Assembly: GCF_002896855.1 (NCBI RefSeq)
Contig: NZ_CP021850.1
Span: forward strand, 4,551,665 to 4,615,664
DNA length: 64,000 nt
Origin: Clostridium thermosuccinogenes
GTDB lineage: Bacteria; Bacillota; Clostridia; Acetivibrionales; DSM-5807
Direction: 5' to 3'
Position 1 is the stretch's first letter, and the number at the start of each line of letters is the position of its first letter. Shown piece after piece: positions 41,661 to 50,503 of the stretch. The notes under the pieces were generated by a model. It had not been told where the DNA came from. It saw only the letters and a program-made list of their open reading frames with translations, and did no database searches. The translations under genes and the position numbers were made by a program.

Positions 41661-43124
41661 ATGGGCCTTGTGTGGAAAGAACGTTTAAAAATCTGGATAT
41701 TAATCACTTTAATAATAACCAGCTTGATGCAGGTAGGAATTCTATGGAACTATCAGAACTATGGATTTCCTACCGATGTTTTTTCGGTGTTTTCTTTGGG
41801 TATGTCCACCAGTAACTCGTTGGAAGACTATGAAAGAGTTATTAGAGACAAGTACTTTCTCCCCAGCAAAATTATCCTTTCTGCAGGGTATGACAATCCC
41901 AGGTGGATTGTCGACCGGCAAAGCAGCGACTATGATGAATTATGGCAGGAAGCTCGGTTTTATCTGGAGAGCGCAATGCTTTCGAAACCTGTCCAACGCC
42001 TGGATGCGGACGAATGGGGAAGGTTGATGGCAGCAAGATCTGTCATATTTGAGTTCAGCTCAAATATAAGCAAGCACCTTCTTGCCTGGTTTCTTGATGA
42101 GTCGGGGGTCGCATCCGGCGCCATATCCGGAGTGTATAAAATGATTATCCTGCCGGAGGAAAACTTAAATTATAATCTTAATACTGTCTATCTCAGGGAT
42201 GAATCCTCTATATACAAGTACATAATACAATTTCCTGAAGGGATGATGAACAGGAACAGTTATGGAGCCCTGTTCAGCCGTTATGAAAAAGATGAGAATT
42301 TGATTCAGTATACTCTGCTCAAGGAAAAGTATAATATTGATTCCATAGGCAAAGATGTCCTCGGTGTGATAAAAGGCCAGGGATATAAGCGATATAACAG
42401 TATTGTATGCAATCTTCCTGAGATATTTAAGACAGGGGATATTTATGATTCCAGTGATGTGGATAAAATAGCGGATGCAGTATTAGGTAGTGAAAAATAT
42501 GGATACGATCGCTCGTGGGATAGCGATAATACTATAGAATTTAAAACTCTTAACAATATATACAGAATATTTAACGACGGCCTTCTGGACTATAGGTTTC
42601 TTTCCGGTGCTGCTGCTTCCGACAAGGGAAGCGTGGGCGACGCTTTTTTGAAGGCGGCGATGTTTTTGGAGCAGATGGAGCCTATCTCTTCTAATCCCGA
42701 TGTAGGCCTTAGTTTGACTAAAATTGAAGAAACGCATGCCTATTACAGATTTTATTTCGATTATACGGTATCCGGGATTCCTGTTGTAGTCGACTATAAG
42801 CCACAACATGCGGATGAAGCCAATCTTAATAATGCCTTTGTAATTGAAGCCAATAGCAAAAATGTTCTTAAAGGCTATGGAATTTTACGGAAGTTTGAGA
42901 AAGGAATTGAGTCAAAACTATACAATATAATGTTCACCGACCTTATAAATGATGCGTACCAGGTGCATGGCTATTCCGAATTTGGAAGTGTTTCCGGTAT
43001 TATTATTAACGATATAAAAAGTGCTTACAAAGTAGAGTACAGCACAGAAAGCCAGGTACTTGCGCCTGTATGGATTATTACAACGCCGGACAGGATCTAT
43101 ACCATTCCCATGAGGGGAAAATAA
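41661..43124 (+). CDS. yycH: YycH-family regulator of WalK
   Basis: The 487-residue protein has one N-terminal membrane span (about 10-30) and a long outside part. The opening WKERLKIWILITLIITSLMQVGILW is typical of YycH. The position walR-walK-x-yycH-yycI-yycJ gives the family. In Bacillus, YycH and YycI form a membrane complex that holds WalK inactive. GAGG precedes the ATG. The stop codon is 11 bases before the yycI start. Overall similarity is weak, as is normal for this family. Confidence 0.8.
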   Translation: MGLVWKERLKIWILITLIITSLMQVGILWNYQNYGFPTDVFSVFSLGMSTSNSLEDYERVIRDKYFLPSKIILSAGYDNPRWIVDRQSSDYDELWQEARFYLESAMLSKPVQRLDADEWGRLMAARSVIFEFSSNISKHLLAWFLDESGVASGAISGVYKMIILPEENLNYNLNTVYLRDESSIYKYIIQFPEGMMNRNSYGALFSRYEKDENLIQYTLLKEKYNIDSIGKDVLGVIKGQGYKRYNSIVCNLPEIFKTGDIYDSSDVDKIADAVLGSEKYGYDRSWDSDNTIEFKTLNNIYRIFNDGLLDYRFLSGAAASDKGSVGDAFLKAAMFLEQMEPISSNPDVGLSLTKIEETHAYYRFYFDYTVSGIPVVVDYKPQHADEANLNNAFVIEANSKNVLKGYGILRKFEKGIESKLYNIMFTDLINDAYQVHGYSEFGSVSGIIINDIKSAYKVEYSTESQVLAPVWIITTPDRIYTIPMRGK

Positions 43125-43135
43125 GGAGAGCTCCT

Positions 43136-43972
43136 ATGAACTGGTCAAAGGCTAAAACTATATTGATCATCATTTTTGCTGCAATGAATATATTCTTGCT
43201 GATAAATCTTATTAAAATCTACAGCAATGATGAGACTGCATTAAATATAACCAATACGGAGAAAATTCTTAAAGACAGAGGCTATATCTTAAATTGCGAT
43301 ATACCCGGCAACATCCATTCCGGTATGCTTAATTTTGAGACAGGTGACTTTGACCGTAAGAAAATCGGTGAAAAGCTTTTGGGAGTTAAGATATCAGCGG
43401 AGGGTGAATTAGGGGATGGATTTGAATATACATCGGGAGACAGGAGCTTAAAATTTCAGTCTGGAAATGTAATAATATACAACGATAAAAATCCTTCGGA
43501 TAATGTTGATATTTACGATATAAGAAAAATCAGAAAGTATGCGGAAAGCTTTATAAAAGATCTTGATATACCGGCCAATCAGTATTTTGCAGAGAAATAC
43601 AATTCGGATGGTAGCATTACTTTATACTATAAGCAAAAATATAAAGGATTTCTTATTTTCTATAATGAAGCGGAAGTTACCATTACCGAGAAAGGAATAA
43701 CAGGCTTTAGGTGTAAATTTATAAAGCCACTTGGGATAGCGGCGGCAAAGAAAATTGTTCCGGCCTACCAGATTTTGCTTAAGCATTTTGATGGAGGAGA
43801 TAATACTGTTATTACCAGCATTGACGCTGGGTTTGTCGGCTCATTCCATCAGAGCAGCGTTCAGGCATCGGAAGCCCTCGTATGGCGTATAGGCATTGAC
43901 GGGCAAAAGCCGCTATATTTTAATGCCGTTAATGCGGAAAAAATCGATATTGAAGGGATGTTTTCCGATTGA
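43136..43972 (+). CDS. yycI: YycI-family regulator of WalK
   Basis: The 278-residue protein starts MNWSKAKTILIIIFAAMNIFLL, the typical YycI opening of one membrane anchor followed by an extracellular domain. The outside domain ends with the VWRIGIDGQKPLYFNAVNAE segment. The ATG at 43136 has AGGAGAG nine bases ahead; an in-frame start 66 bases upstream would overlap yycH and lacks a ribosome binding site. It is expected to pair with YycH in restraining WalK. Confidence 0.83.
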   Translation: MNWSKAKTILIIIFAAMNIFLLINLIKIYSNDETALNITNTEKILKDRGYILNCDIPGNIHSGMLNFETGDFDRKKIGEKLLGVKISAEGELGDGFEYTSGDRSLKFQSGNVIIYNDKNPSDNVDIYDIRKIRKYAESFIKDLDIPANQYFAEKYNSDGSITLYYKQKYKGFLIFYNEAEVTITEKGITGFRCKFIKPLGIAAAKKIVPAYQILLKHFDGGDNTVITSIDAGFVGSFHQSSVQASEALVWRIGIDGQKPLYFNAVNAEKIDIEGMFSD

Positions 43973-44103
43973 CAATGCTTTTCAGGGCACAGAGCTTGTC
44001 TTTTCTGTCATTTTTAATATAGTGGCACAATATTTTATATAATGCTATAATATGAAGATGTAAGAAATGTAGCTGCAATAGTCGAGAAAGTTGGTGTATT
44101 TAG

Positions 44104-45369
44104 TTGGAAAGGTATGCAATAAACGGTGGCAAACCTCTATATGGTGAAGTGTGTATAAGCGGGGCGAAAAATGCAGCTGTTGCGATTATTCCTGCCTCTT
44201 TATTGGTGGATGGTCCTTGCAGGATTGAAAATATTCCCAATATAAGCGATGTGATTTCTTTAAAATATATCCTTACATATTTAGGGGCTACCATAAAATA
44301 TGAGAGCAATAACGAAAATGCGATGATTATAGATACTTCCGGTGTTAACTCTTATACAGCAACATGCGACAGGGTTAAAAACTTAAGGGCATCCTATTAT
44401 CTTCTGGGAGCGCTTCTGGGCAGGTTCAAGAAAGCTGAGGTTGTTTTTCCGGGAGGCTGCGATTTTGGATTCAGGCCCATGGATCAGCACTTTAAAGGTT
44501 TTGAAGCTCTAGGTGCAAAGGTAAAAGTAGAGCATGGCATAATAAAGGTATCAGCCGACAGGTTGAAGGGTAGTAGAATATACCTTGATGTGGTAAGTGT
44601 CGGTGCTACAATAAACCTGATGCTGGCAGCGGTAAAGGCCGAAGGGGTGACCATCATTGAAAATGCGGCCAAAGAACCTCATGTGGTTGACGTGGCTAAT
44701 TTTCTCAATGCTATGGGAGCCAAAATAAGGGGTGCCGGCACAGATGTGATAAAAATAACAGGCGTTCCTGTGCTTCGGGGAAGGGCAACCTATTCGATAA
44801 TACCCGACCAGATTGAAGCAGGAACATTTATGATAGCTGCTGCGGCGACCAAAGGTGATGTTACGGTCAGGAATGTCATACCCAAACACATGGAATCTCT
44901 TAGTGCGAAGCTGATGGAAATGGGTATAGAAGTGATACAGGGTGAGGACTGGATAAGGGTAAAATACAATGGACAAATAAACAAGGTCAGCATTAAAACT
45001 CTTCCCTATCCCGGATTTCCTACGGACCTTCATCCTCTTACAGCAGTGCTTTTGTGCCTGGCTGACGGTACCAGCACCATAACGGAGGGAGTATGGGATT
45101 CCAGGTTCCAGTATGTTGATGAGCTGAAACGAATGGGGGCCTTGATAAAAGTTGAGGGCAGAATGGCGGTAATCGAAGGAGTGGGCAAGCTTACCGGAGC
45201 ACCGATAAAAGCCACCGATCTAAGGGCCGGGGCTGCAATGACAATAGCAGGCCTCTGTGCGGAGGGACATACTGAAGTATTTGATGTAAAATATATTGAC
45301 AGGGGATATGAAAAGTTTGATACAAAACTCAGAAGCCTTGGAGCGGATATAACCAGGGTAACAGATTGA
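44104..45369 (+). CDS. murA: UDP-N-acetylglucosamine 1-carboxyvinyltransferase
   Basis: MurA adds enolpyruvate to UDP-GlcNAc, the first committed step of peptidoglycan synthesis. The 421-residue protein shows ISGAKNAAVAIIPASLL, the LRASYYLLGALLGR block and the catalytic loop FPGGCDFGFRP, with Cys119 equivalent to the fosfomycin-target cysteine. RAGAAMTIAGLCAEG and the RGYEKFDTKL end complete the family pattern. The start is TTG at 44104, since the N-terminus fits MurA (MERYAINGGKPL), but the ribosome binding site is weak. It sits between yycI and yycJ, an unusual place. Firmicutes often have two murA genes, and which one this is cannot be told. Confidence 0.93.
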   Translation: MERYAINGGKPLYGEVCISGAKNAAVAIIPASLLVDGPCRIENIPNISDVISLKYILTYLGATIKYESNNENAMIIDTSGVNSYTATCDRVKNLRASYYLLGALLGRFKKAEVVFPGGCDFGFRPMDQHFKGFEALGAKVKVEHGIIKVSADRLKGSRIYLDVVSVGATINLMLAAVKAEGVTIIENAAKEPHVVDVANFLNAMGAKIRGAGTDVIKITGVPVLRGRATYSIIPDQIEAGTFMIAAAATKGDVTVRNVIPKHMESLSAKLMEMGIEVIQGEDWIRVKYNGQINKVSIKTLPYPGFPTDLHPLTAVLLCLADGTSTITEGVWDSRFQYVDELKRMGALIKVEGRMAVIEGVGKLTGAPIKATDLRAGAAMTIAGLCAEGHTEVFDVKYIDRGYEKFDTKLRSLGADITRVTD

Positions 45370-45387
45370 GGAAGCGTGGAGGCACAA

Positions 45388-46179
45388 ATGATAAAATTTT
45401 GCAGCCTGTTCAGCGGGAGCAGCGGTAATTCCCTTTATATAGAGGCAAATGGCACTAAAATTCTGATAGATGCCGGATTAAGCGGAAAAAGGATAATACA
45501 GGCGCTTAACTCAATTGGCGAACAGCCTTCGGAGATAAGTGCTGTTTTGGTTACCCATGAGCATAGTGACCATATTAGAGGGGTAGGAATATTATCGAGG
45601 AAGTTTAACATACCTGTTTATGCAAATGAGAAGACCTGGGATGCTATGGGGACACAAATAGGGCCTATCAATGCCGATAATATGAGATGCTTTACCACGG
45701 GCAAGGAATTTGAAATAGGAAATTTGTGCATAAAGCCTTTTCCCATACCTCATGATGCTTCGGAGCCGGTTGGGTTCAATTTCTTTGCAGAAAATAAGAA
45801 GGTTACCACAGCTACCGACATCGGACATATAACCAAAGAGGTTCTGGAGAGCCTCATAGAGAGCGATCTTGTCCTTCTGGAATCCAACCATGACATCGAG
45901 ATGCTTAAGGTGGGACCATATCCATGGCCGCTGAAAAGGAGGATTCTGGGTGACCGAGGGCACCTTTCCAATGAGATGGCCGGCAAGGTAGCTGTACATA
46001 TGGCCCAAAGGGGAACCAGAAAATTTCTGCTGGGGCACCTCAGCAAGGAAAACAATTTTCCCGAGCTGGCATATCAGACAGTATACAATGCATTAAGCGA
46101 GCAGAAAATAAAAGTGGGATCGGATGTAACGCTAGAAGTAGCTATGAGGGATTATACCGGCAGTGTTATTACACTTTAG
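45388..46179 (+). CDS. yycJ: YycJ/WalJ metallo-beta-lactamase-fold hydrolase
   Basis: The 263-residue protein is a metallo-beta-lactamase fold. SLFSGSSGNSLYIEANGTKILIDAGLSG is followed by the metal site THEHSDHIRG, then ATDIGHI, ESNHD and a final LGHLSKENN. These are characteristic of YycJ, proposed to act as a nuclease in DNA metabolism linked to the wal operon. The ATG at 45388 has GGAGG five bases ahead; GTG 45376 is possible. rlmH follows, as in Bacilli and many Clostridia. Confidence 0.9.
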   Translation: MIKFCSLFSGSSGNSLYIEANGTKILIDAGLSGKRIIQALNSIGEQPSEISAVLVTHEHSDHIRGVGILSRKFNIPVYANEKTWDAMGTQIGPINADNMRCFTTGKEFEIGNLCIKPFPIPHDASEPVGFNFFAENKKVTTATDIGHITKEVLESLIESDLVLLESNHDIEMLKVGPYPWPLKRRILGDRGHLSNEMAGKVAVHMAQRGTRKFLLGHLSKENNFPELAYQTVYNALSEQKIKVGSDVTLEVAMRDYTGSVITL

Positions 46180-46256
46180 GTTATGATGCCGGTTTTTATG
46201 CCGTGTTGAATTTATACTACCGGCATTGCATGGAAAATTTCCGATCACCCATAGGG

Positions 46257-46748
46257 ATGGTGGCGTATATCAAAATAACTGTTATAGCTGTAGGAAAACT
46301 GAAGGAGAAGTATTTAAAAGAAGGCATAAATGAATACGTAAAACGCCTGTCAAGGTTCTGCGACATTGAAATACAGGAGGTTGGAGACGAACAGGCTCCG
46401 GAAAACCTCAGTCCTGCCCAGGAAAAGCAGATAAAAGGGAAGGAAGCGGAAAGGATAGTAAAAAAGATTAAGGACAACAGTTTGTTGATTGCATTGGACG
46501 TAAAAGGACAAAAGCTTGATTCTGAAGGTTTTGCTGAAAAGCTGCAGTCTTTTTTTATTTCAGGGCATTCCCATATAACCTTTCTGATAGGCGGATCTTT
46601 AGGACTGGACCATGAACTCCTGAAAAGGGCTCACATGCGCTTTTCCATGTCAGACCTTACCTTTCCCCACCAGTTGGCCCGGCTGATATTGATGGAGCAG
46701 TTGTTCCGGGCATTTAAGATTATTAACGGTGAGACCTATCATAAGTGA
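46257..46748 (+). CDS. rlmH: 23S rRNA pseudouridine-1915 N3-methyltransferase RlmH
   Basis: RlmH is a SPOUT methyltransferase acting on 23S helix 69. ITVIAVGKLKEKYLKEGI opens the protein, LIGGSLGLD forms the SAM knot, and the end FPHQLARLILMEQLFRAFKI plus NGETYHK is diagnostic. From ATG 46257 it has 163 residues, close to the usual 159; the longer frame to 46203 is not supported. The 3' end of this gene is the attachment site of SCC elements in staphylococci. Here its last bases are repeated at 47414-47460 (see findings). Confidence 0.93.
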   Translation: MVAYIKITVIAVGKLKEKYLKEGINEYVKRLSRFCDIEIQEVGDEQAPENLSPAQEKQIKGKEAERIVKKIKDNSLLIALDVKGQKLDSEGFAEKLQSFFISGHSHITFLIGGSLGLDHELLKRAHMRFSMSDLTFPHQLARLILMEQLFRAFKIINGETYHK

Positions 46749-46776
46749 GGGAAGGGCAATATTATCCTTATGACAT
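46726..46776 (+). repeat. att-like direct repeat, copy 1 (rlmH 3' end)
   Basis: ACGGTGA, then TATCATAAGTGAGGG, then GGGCAATATTATCCTTAT is shared with 47414-47460 at roughly 90 percent identity by eye. One 3-base gap is needed. The TATCATAAGTGA core is the same codons used as attB by staphylococcal cassette chromosomes. Confidence 0.7.
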
Positions 46777-46843
46777 AGTATAACATTCAGATGGGTTTGT
46801 GATATAATATTGGTGTAATATGTATAACAGGCAGGTGAATAAT

Positions 46844-47116
46844 GTGAGTCCGCTATCGAGAGAGTTAATTATTAAGTTAGCAAAGGAAAATGACTCAGAA
46901 CTTCTTAGAGAAGTCTTAAATTATTATGCCTTTTTAAAGAATAAAAAAGAGCAGGAAGCCAGGAAACAGTGGGAAAGCATTGAAGAAGTCCAGCCTGATA
47001 AAGAAGAAATTGAAATCATTAATGAATTTGAGAAGAATCGTGAGAAATTCGAGTTTATCAGTATGGAAGAAGTTCTGACGGAGTTAGGGATTGATGAATC
47101 AGAACTACAAAATTAA
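46844..47116 (+). CDS. Type II antitoxin (RelB-like/DUF2281-like)
   Basis: The 90-residue acidic protein begins with SPLSRELIIKLAKENDSELLREVLNYY, an amphipathic helical region. A charged linker and a C-terminal FEFISMEEVLTELGID toxin-binding-like tail follow. It overlaps the next gene by 23 bases, the classic antitoxin-toxin arrangement. The GTG at 46844 has AGGTGA five bases before; an ATG eight codons upstream lacks a ribosome binding site. Family placement is tentative, but its role follows from the partner gene. A decayed copy lies at 51953. Confidence 0.75.
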   Translation: MSPLSRELIIKLAKENDSELLREVLNYYAFLKNKKEQEARKQWESIEEVQPDKEEIEIINEFEKNREKFEFISMEEVLTELGIDESELQN

Positions 47117-47348
47117 CATAAGCAAGAATGCTTTGAAGTTTATTAACAAACAGGATAATTATCAAAGGAAGAGAATATTATCTGCTATTTATGGATTGCC
47201 CAAAGGAGATGTAAAGAAATTAAAAGGCTATGAGTATTATAGACTTAGAGTTGGAGATTTCAGAGTCATTTTTACTAAGAATGATAAAAAACTCGTAATA
47301 CTGGTTATTGATATAGGAAATAGAGGCCAGGTATATGAGAATTTATAA
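47094..47348 (+). CDS. Type II toxin, RelE/ParE family
   Basis: The 84-residue basic protein carries the RelE/ParE fold pattern. An N-terminal helix pair (SKNALKFINKQDNYQRKRILSAI) is followed by LPKGDVKKLKGYEYYRLRVGDFRVIFT and a VIDIGNRGQVYENL end. RelE-type members cut mRNA on the ribosome. The YRLRVGDFRV block holds the usual catalytic and binding basic residues. The ATG at 47094 lies within the antitoxin gene, so the pair is translationally coupled. A terminator begins five bases after the stop. Confidence 0.85.
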   Translation: MNQNYKINISKNALKFINKQDNYQRKRILSAIYGLPKGDVKKLKGYEYYRLRVGDFRVIFTKNDKKLVILVIDIGNRGQVYENL

Positions 47349-47352
47349 ATTT

Positions 47353-47376
47353 GTCGTACATGATGTACGACTTTTT
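47353..47376 (+). terminator. Terminator after toxin gene
   Basis: GTCGTACAT and ATGTACGAC pair around a single central base (47353-47371), followed by TTTTT. Confidence 0.75.
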
Positions 47377-47413
47377 GCTTATTATCTCAAGAAAGTCATG
47401 TATTCAGTAGTAC

Positions 47414-47460
47414 ACGGTGAACCGTATCATAAGTGAGGGGCAATATTATCCTTATAACAT
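47414..47460 (+). repeat. att-like direct repeat, copy 2
   Basis: This copies the end of rlmH (46726-46776), including the non-coding bases after the stop codon, in the same orientation. It lies 65 bases beyond the toxin gene. The two copies bracket the toxin-antitoxin pair. From here to 47727 there is no gene, only the left end of the transposon. Confidence 0.7.
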
Positions 47461-47727
47461 TTAATGGTATGGTCCAGGTAAAAAGAACCATTCTTTGTCG
47501 CCTTTTCTCATATTGTTGTAATTACCCTTTGTTGCTCATATCATTTTTTCTAGGAACTTCTGTTTCTGCCCCGGATAAATGTCCCGGAGTTGCTCAAGTT
47601 GCGTGACCGTTTGCACGTATGCTAATATCTTCCTGGAAGAAAAAAAGGAGGATATGATAAGAGCTTTGAATATATATGTTAAGTGTTCCAGCACCTAACC
47701 CTCAAAGCCCTTTAACACATTTGTAAT

Positions 47728-48294
47728 ATGATAATAGCATATCTGGGGCGGAATGTTAAGGAGTATCGCAGAAATTGTTTAAAATTTTTGGAAAGGCTGG
47801 AGTTGATATGCCCGAAATGCGGCGGGAAAACAACCTTTCATGACAGATATGCACGTCATGTGCATATGGGCGAGGAAATTGAATGGATTAACATATTCCG
47901 TGTAATCTGTAGCAAGTGTGGGAAGACACATGCAATCATACCGGATTTCATCAGGCCGTATAAGCATTACTCGGCTTGTGATAGCGAGCTGGTCCTTCGG
48001 GACCAGGAGGACGGTATACCTCTTGAGGAGATTGAGACTGCCGCCAGCATATCCACATTAAGGCGGTGGGTAGAAGAATTCAGGCAACGGGGGCGGCAAG
48101 CTGCAGGAGCATTAAGAGCTATACTGTACAGGTATTATGGCAAGTTTGTCAATGAGCTGGAGATGATAGAAACAAAGGTATTCCACATGATTGAGCGGCT
48201 GCTTGGGTTACTGCCGCAGATAGAAAGCAGCCATCTTGCCATAGGTGAAACGAATATGTGGCTAACAAATCATCTGGCAGGAGTATTTGTATAG
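47728..48294 (+). CDS. Zinc-binding transposon accessory protein (DUF6431-like)
   Basis: The 188-residue protein has two CxxC pairs, CPKCGGKTTFHDRYARH and CSKCGKTHAIIPDF, that should bind one zinc ion. A predicted helix-turn-helix (ETAASISTLRRWVEEFRQ) and a helical end follow. Proteins of this type, which I recall as DUF6431, are found just before DDE transposase and ExeA-like ATPase genes. Its role is unproven; binding transposon ends is plausible. The ribosome binding site ahead of the ATG is poor, so the true start could be slightly downstream. Confidence 0.65.
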   Translation: MIIAYLGRNVKEYRRNCLKFLERLELICPKCGGKTTFHDRYARHVHMGEEIEWINIFRVICSKCGKTHAIIPDFIRPYKHYSACDSELVLRDQEDGIPLEEIETAASISTLRRWVEEFRQRGRQAAGALRAILYRYYGKFVNELEMIETKVFHMIERLLGLLPQIESSHLAIGETNMWLTNHLAGVFV

Positions 48295-48372
48295 AAAATT
48301 CCCACATAGTTTGCGTAGCTGTCCGGAGTTCCCTTCTGATAGGCTTTAGGAAAAAGCACAGGAGGGATCGAA

Positions 48373-49707
48373 ATGATAAACAATGAAGTATTGGAAAAAG
48401 CATTAAAGAAACATGAGATCATATCGCCGCTATTGCAGCCGGATCTGGATGAGGCGGAAAAGCGGAGAATACGGCAGGAGATACTTGAGAGGGAAGGAAT
48501 TTCGGAAAGGACACTTCGGAGGTATCTTGCAGCGTACCGGGAGAATGGTTACGAAGGGCTATTACCAAAGATACGAAAAGATACAGGGCAACAAAGAGCG
48601 ATATCTCAGGAAATATTAGATCGGGCAATCGAAATAAAACAGGAACTGCCGGAGAGAAGTGTCAGGAGGATCATAAAGATCCTTGAAGGCGAAGGGATTG
48701 TCAAAAAAGGAAGTGTCTCCAGAAGCACCTTGTCCAGGCATCTTTTGAAGATGGGCTTTGGTGCAAAAGACTTCAGAAATGTTCGTATAGAAGGAACGAC
48801 AGCCCGCCGGTTCGTCAAAAACGGAAGGAACACATTGTGGCAGGCAGATATCAAATACGGTCCGTACATACCGACTGCCGACGGCGGTAAGAAACGGACA
48901 TACATGGTGGCATTTATTGACGATGCGACGAGGCTGGTGTGTCATGCAGAATTTTACGACAATCAGAGGCTTCCGATATTGGAAGACAGTTTTCGCAAGG
49001 CAATATTGAAATACGGCAAGCCGGAGGCAGTATACGTTGACAATGGCAAGGTATTTATCTCGAAATGGTTCAGAGTAGCATGTGCAAAGCTGGGAATCCG
49101 TCACATGAACACAAAGGCGTATTCTCCGGAGAGCAAAGGCAAGATTGAGAGGTTCAATGCCACAGTTGAAGAGTTTTTCCAGGAGATATCGCTGGAGAAA
49201 GCAAAAAGCCTGGAGGAACTTAACCGCAAATTTCGGGTATGGCTGGATGAAGGGTACAACGGGAAGCCTCATAGCAGTTTAAAAGGGGTTTCTCCATCGC
49301 AGGCGTATGCAAGTGATCCAAAGAAGGTGCGGTTTGCAACTCCTGAAGAATGCCGGGACGCATTTTTATGGGAAGATACAAGGAAAGTTGACAACACAGG
49401 CTGTTTCAAGCTGCAAGGGATAGAATATGAAGCCGGAATCGAATACATAGGCAAAAAAGTGGATGTGCGGTATGATCCTTTTGATATGAGCCTTCTGGAG
49501 ATATGGTACAATGGTGAGCGCCGAAAGACAGCAACCCCGCTGAAGGTTGGGGAATACTGCTCAAAGGTTGAAAAAACACCAGCAACGAAATCGGCGACTC
49601 ATTCACGGCTATTAAAAATATATGAGAGCGAGAATGAAAAGAGGCAAAAACGGCAGACCGGAGCATTAACCTTCAGGAGCATGAAGGGCGGTGACAGAAA
49701 TGTTTGA
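48373..49707 (+). CDS. DDE-type (rve) transposase
   Basis: The 444-residue protein has an N-terminal helix-turn-helix region (REGISERTLRRYLAAYRENG), then an integrase core. The catalytic triad is Asp159 (WQADIKY), Asp223 (YVDNGKVF) and Glu259 (SKGKIERFN), an exact DD35E spacing. A C-terminal beta domain of Mu/TniA type and a basic tail follow. It appears intact and therefore may be active. AGGAGGG lies seven bases before the ATG. Its last eight bases overlap the start of the ATPase gene. Confidence 0.88.
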   Translation: MINNEVLEKALKKHEIISPLLQPDLDEAEKRRIRQEILEREGISERTLRRYLAAYRENGYEGLLPKIRKDTGQQRAISQEILDRAIEIKQELPERSVRRIIKILEGEGIVKKGSVSRSTLSRHLLKMGFGAKDFRNVRIEGTTARRFVKNGRNTLWQADIKYGPYIPTADGGKKRTYMVAFIDDATRLVCHAEFYDNQRLPILEDSFRKAILKYGKPEAVYVDNGKVFISKWFRVACAKLGIRHMNTKAYSPESKGKIERFNATVEEFFQEISLEKAKSLEELNRKFRVWLDEGYNGKPHSSLKGVSPSQAYASDPKKVRFATPEECRDAFLWEDTRKVDNTGCFKLQGIEYEAGIEYIGKKVDVRYDPFDMSLLEIWYNGERRKTATPLKVGEYCSKVEKTPATKSATHSRLLKIYESENEKRQKRQTGALTFRSMKGGDRNV

Positions 49708-50503
49708 GCAGTACTACAACTTTCTGCACACGCCGTTCACCCGGGATATACCGGAGAAGCATTTGTATAGCAATCCGGAGCTGGAAGAGGTCTGCAGCAG
49801 GCTTGAGTATGCGGCCCGGAACCGGTTGTTTGCAGTGATAACGGGAGATGTTGGTACAGGAAAGACCACAGCCATAAGGAAGTTTGTTGGGGCGCTGGAC
49901 AGCAACCGGTACAAGGTAATGTACATAAGCGATTCGGCGTTGACACCGAGGAATTTTTACTGGGAAGTATTGAACCAGCTGGGATGTGAAGCGAAATTCT
50001 ACAGGAGCGATGCAAAACGACAACTAACGAGAGAGATCAGCAACCTGATTGAAATACAGAGACGTATTCCTATAATCATCACAGATGAGGCACACCTACT
50101 TTCAAGGGAGATGCTGGAGGAAATCCGGTTTTTACTAAACTTCAGGATGGATTCGTATAACCCAATGAGTTTAATCCTGGTAGGCCAGAGTGAGTTGAAG
50201 GACATCCTGAAGAAGCAGATATATGAGGCAATATGCCAGCGAATAGATATCCGATATCATATGATGCCATATGATCGGCAAAGAACCGGTGAATACATAA
50301 GAAAGCACCTGGAGTATGCAGGAGAAAGCCGGGAGATATTTACGGATATGGCGGTAGACGAGATATATGAATATTCTCATGGAGTACCGCGAAAAATCAA
50401 CCGGGCGTGTACAGCTTGCCTTTTACATGGGGCACAGGTACAGAAAAAAATCATAGACGATCATGTGGTAAGGCTTATTGTTGAGGAAGAATTGAACTGG
50501 TAG
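49700..50503 (+). CDS. ExeA/TniB-like AAA ATPase of the transposon
   Basis: The 267-residue protein begins MFEQYYNFLHTPFTRDIPEK, typical of ExeA-like transposition ATPases. It has Walker A GDVGTGKTT, Walker B IIITDEAHLL and sensor motifs (LVGQSEL, SHGVPRKINRACTA). Such ATPases bind target DNA and activate the transposase, as MuB and TniB do. ATG 49700 overlaps the transposase stop, implying coupling. A strong 10-bp hairpin at 50511-50540 ends the transcript inside the element. Confidence 0.88.
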   Translation: MFEQYYNFLHTPFTRDIPEKHLYSNPELEEVCSRLEYAARNRLFAVITGDVGTGKTTAIRKFVGALDSNRYKVMYISDSALTPRNFYWEVLNQLGCEAKFYRSDAKRQLTREISNLIEIQRRIPIIITDEAHLLSREMLEEIRFLLNFRMDSYNPMSLILVGQSELKDILKKQIYEAICQRIDIRYHMMPYDRQRTGEYIRKHLEYAGESREIFTDMAVDEIYEYSHGVPRKINRACTACLLHGAQVQKKIIDDHVVRLIVEEELNW

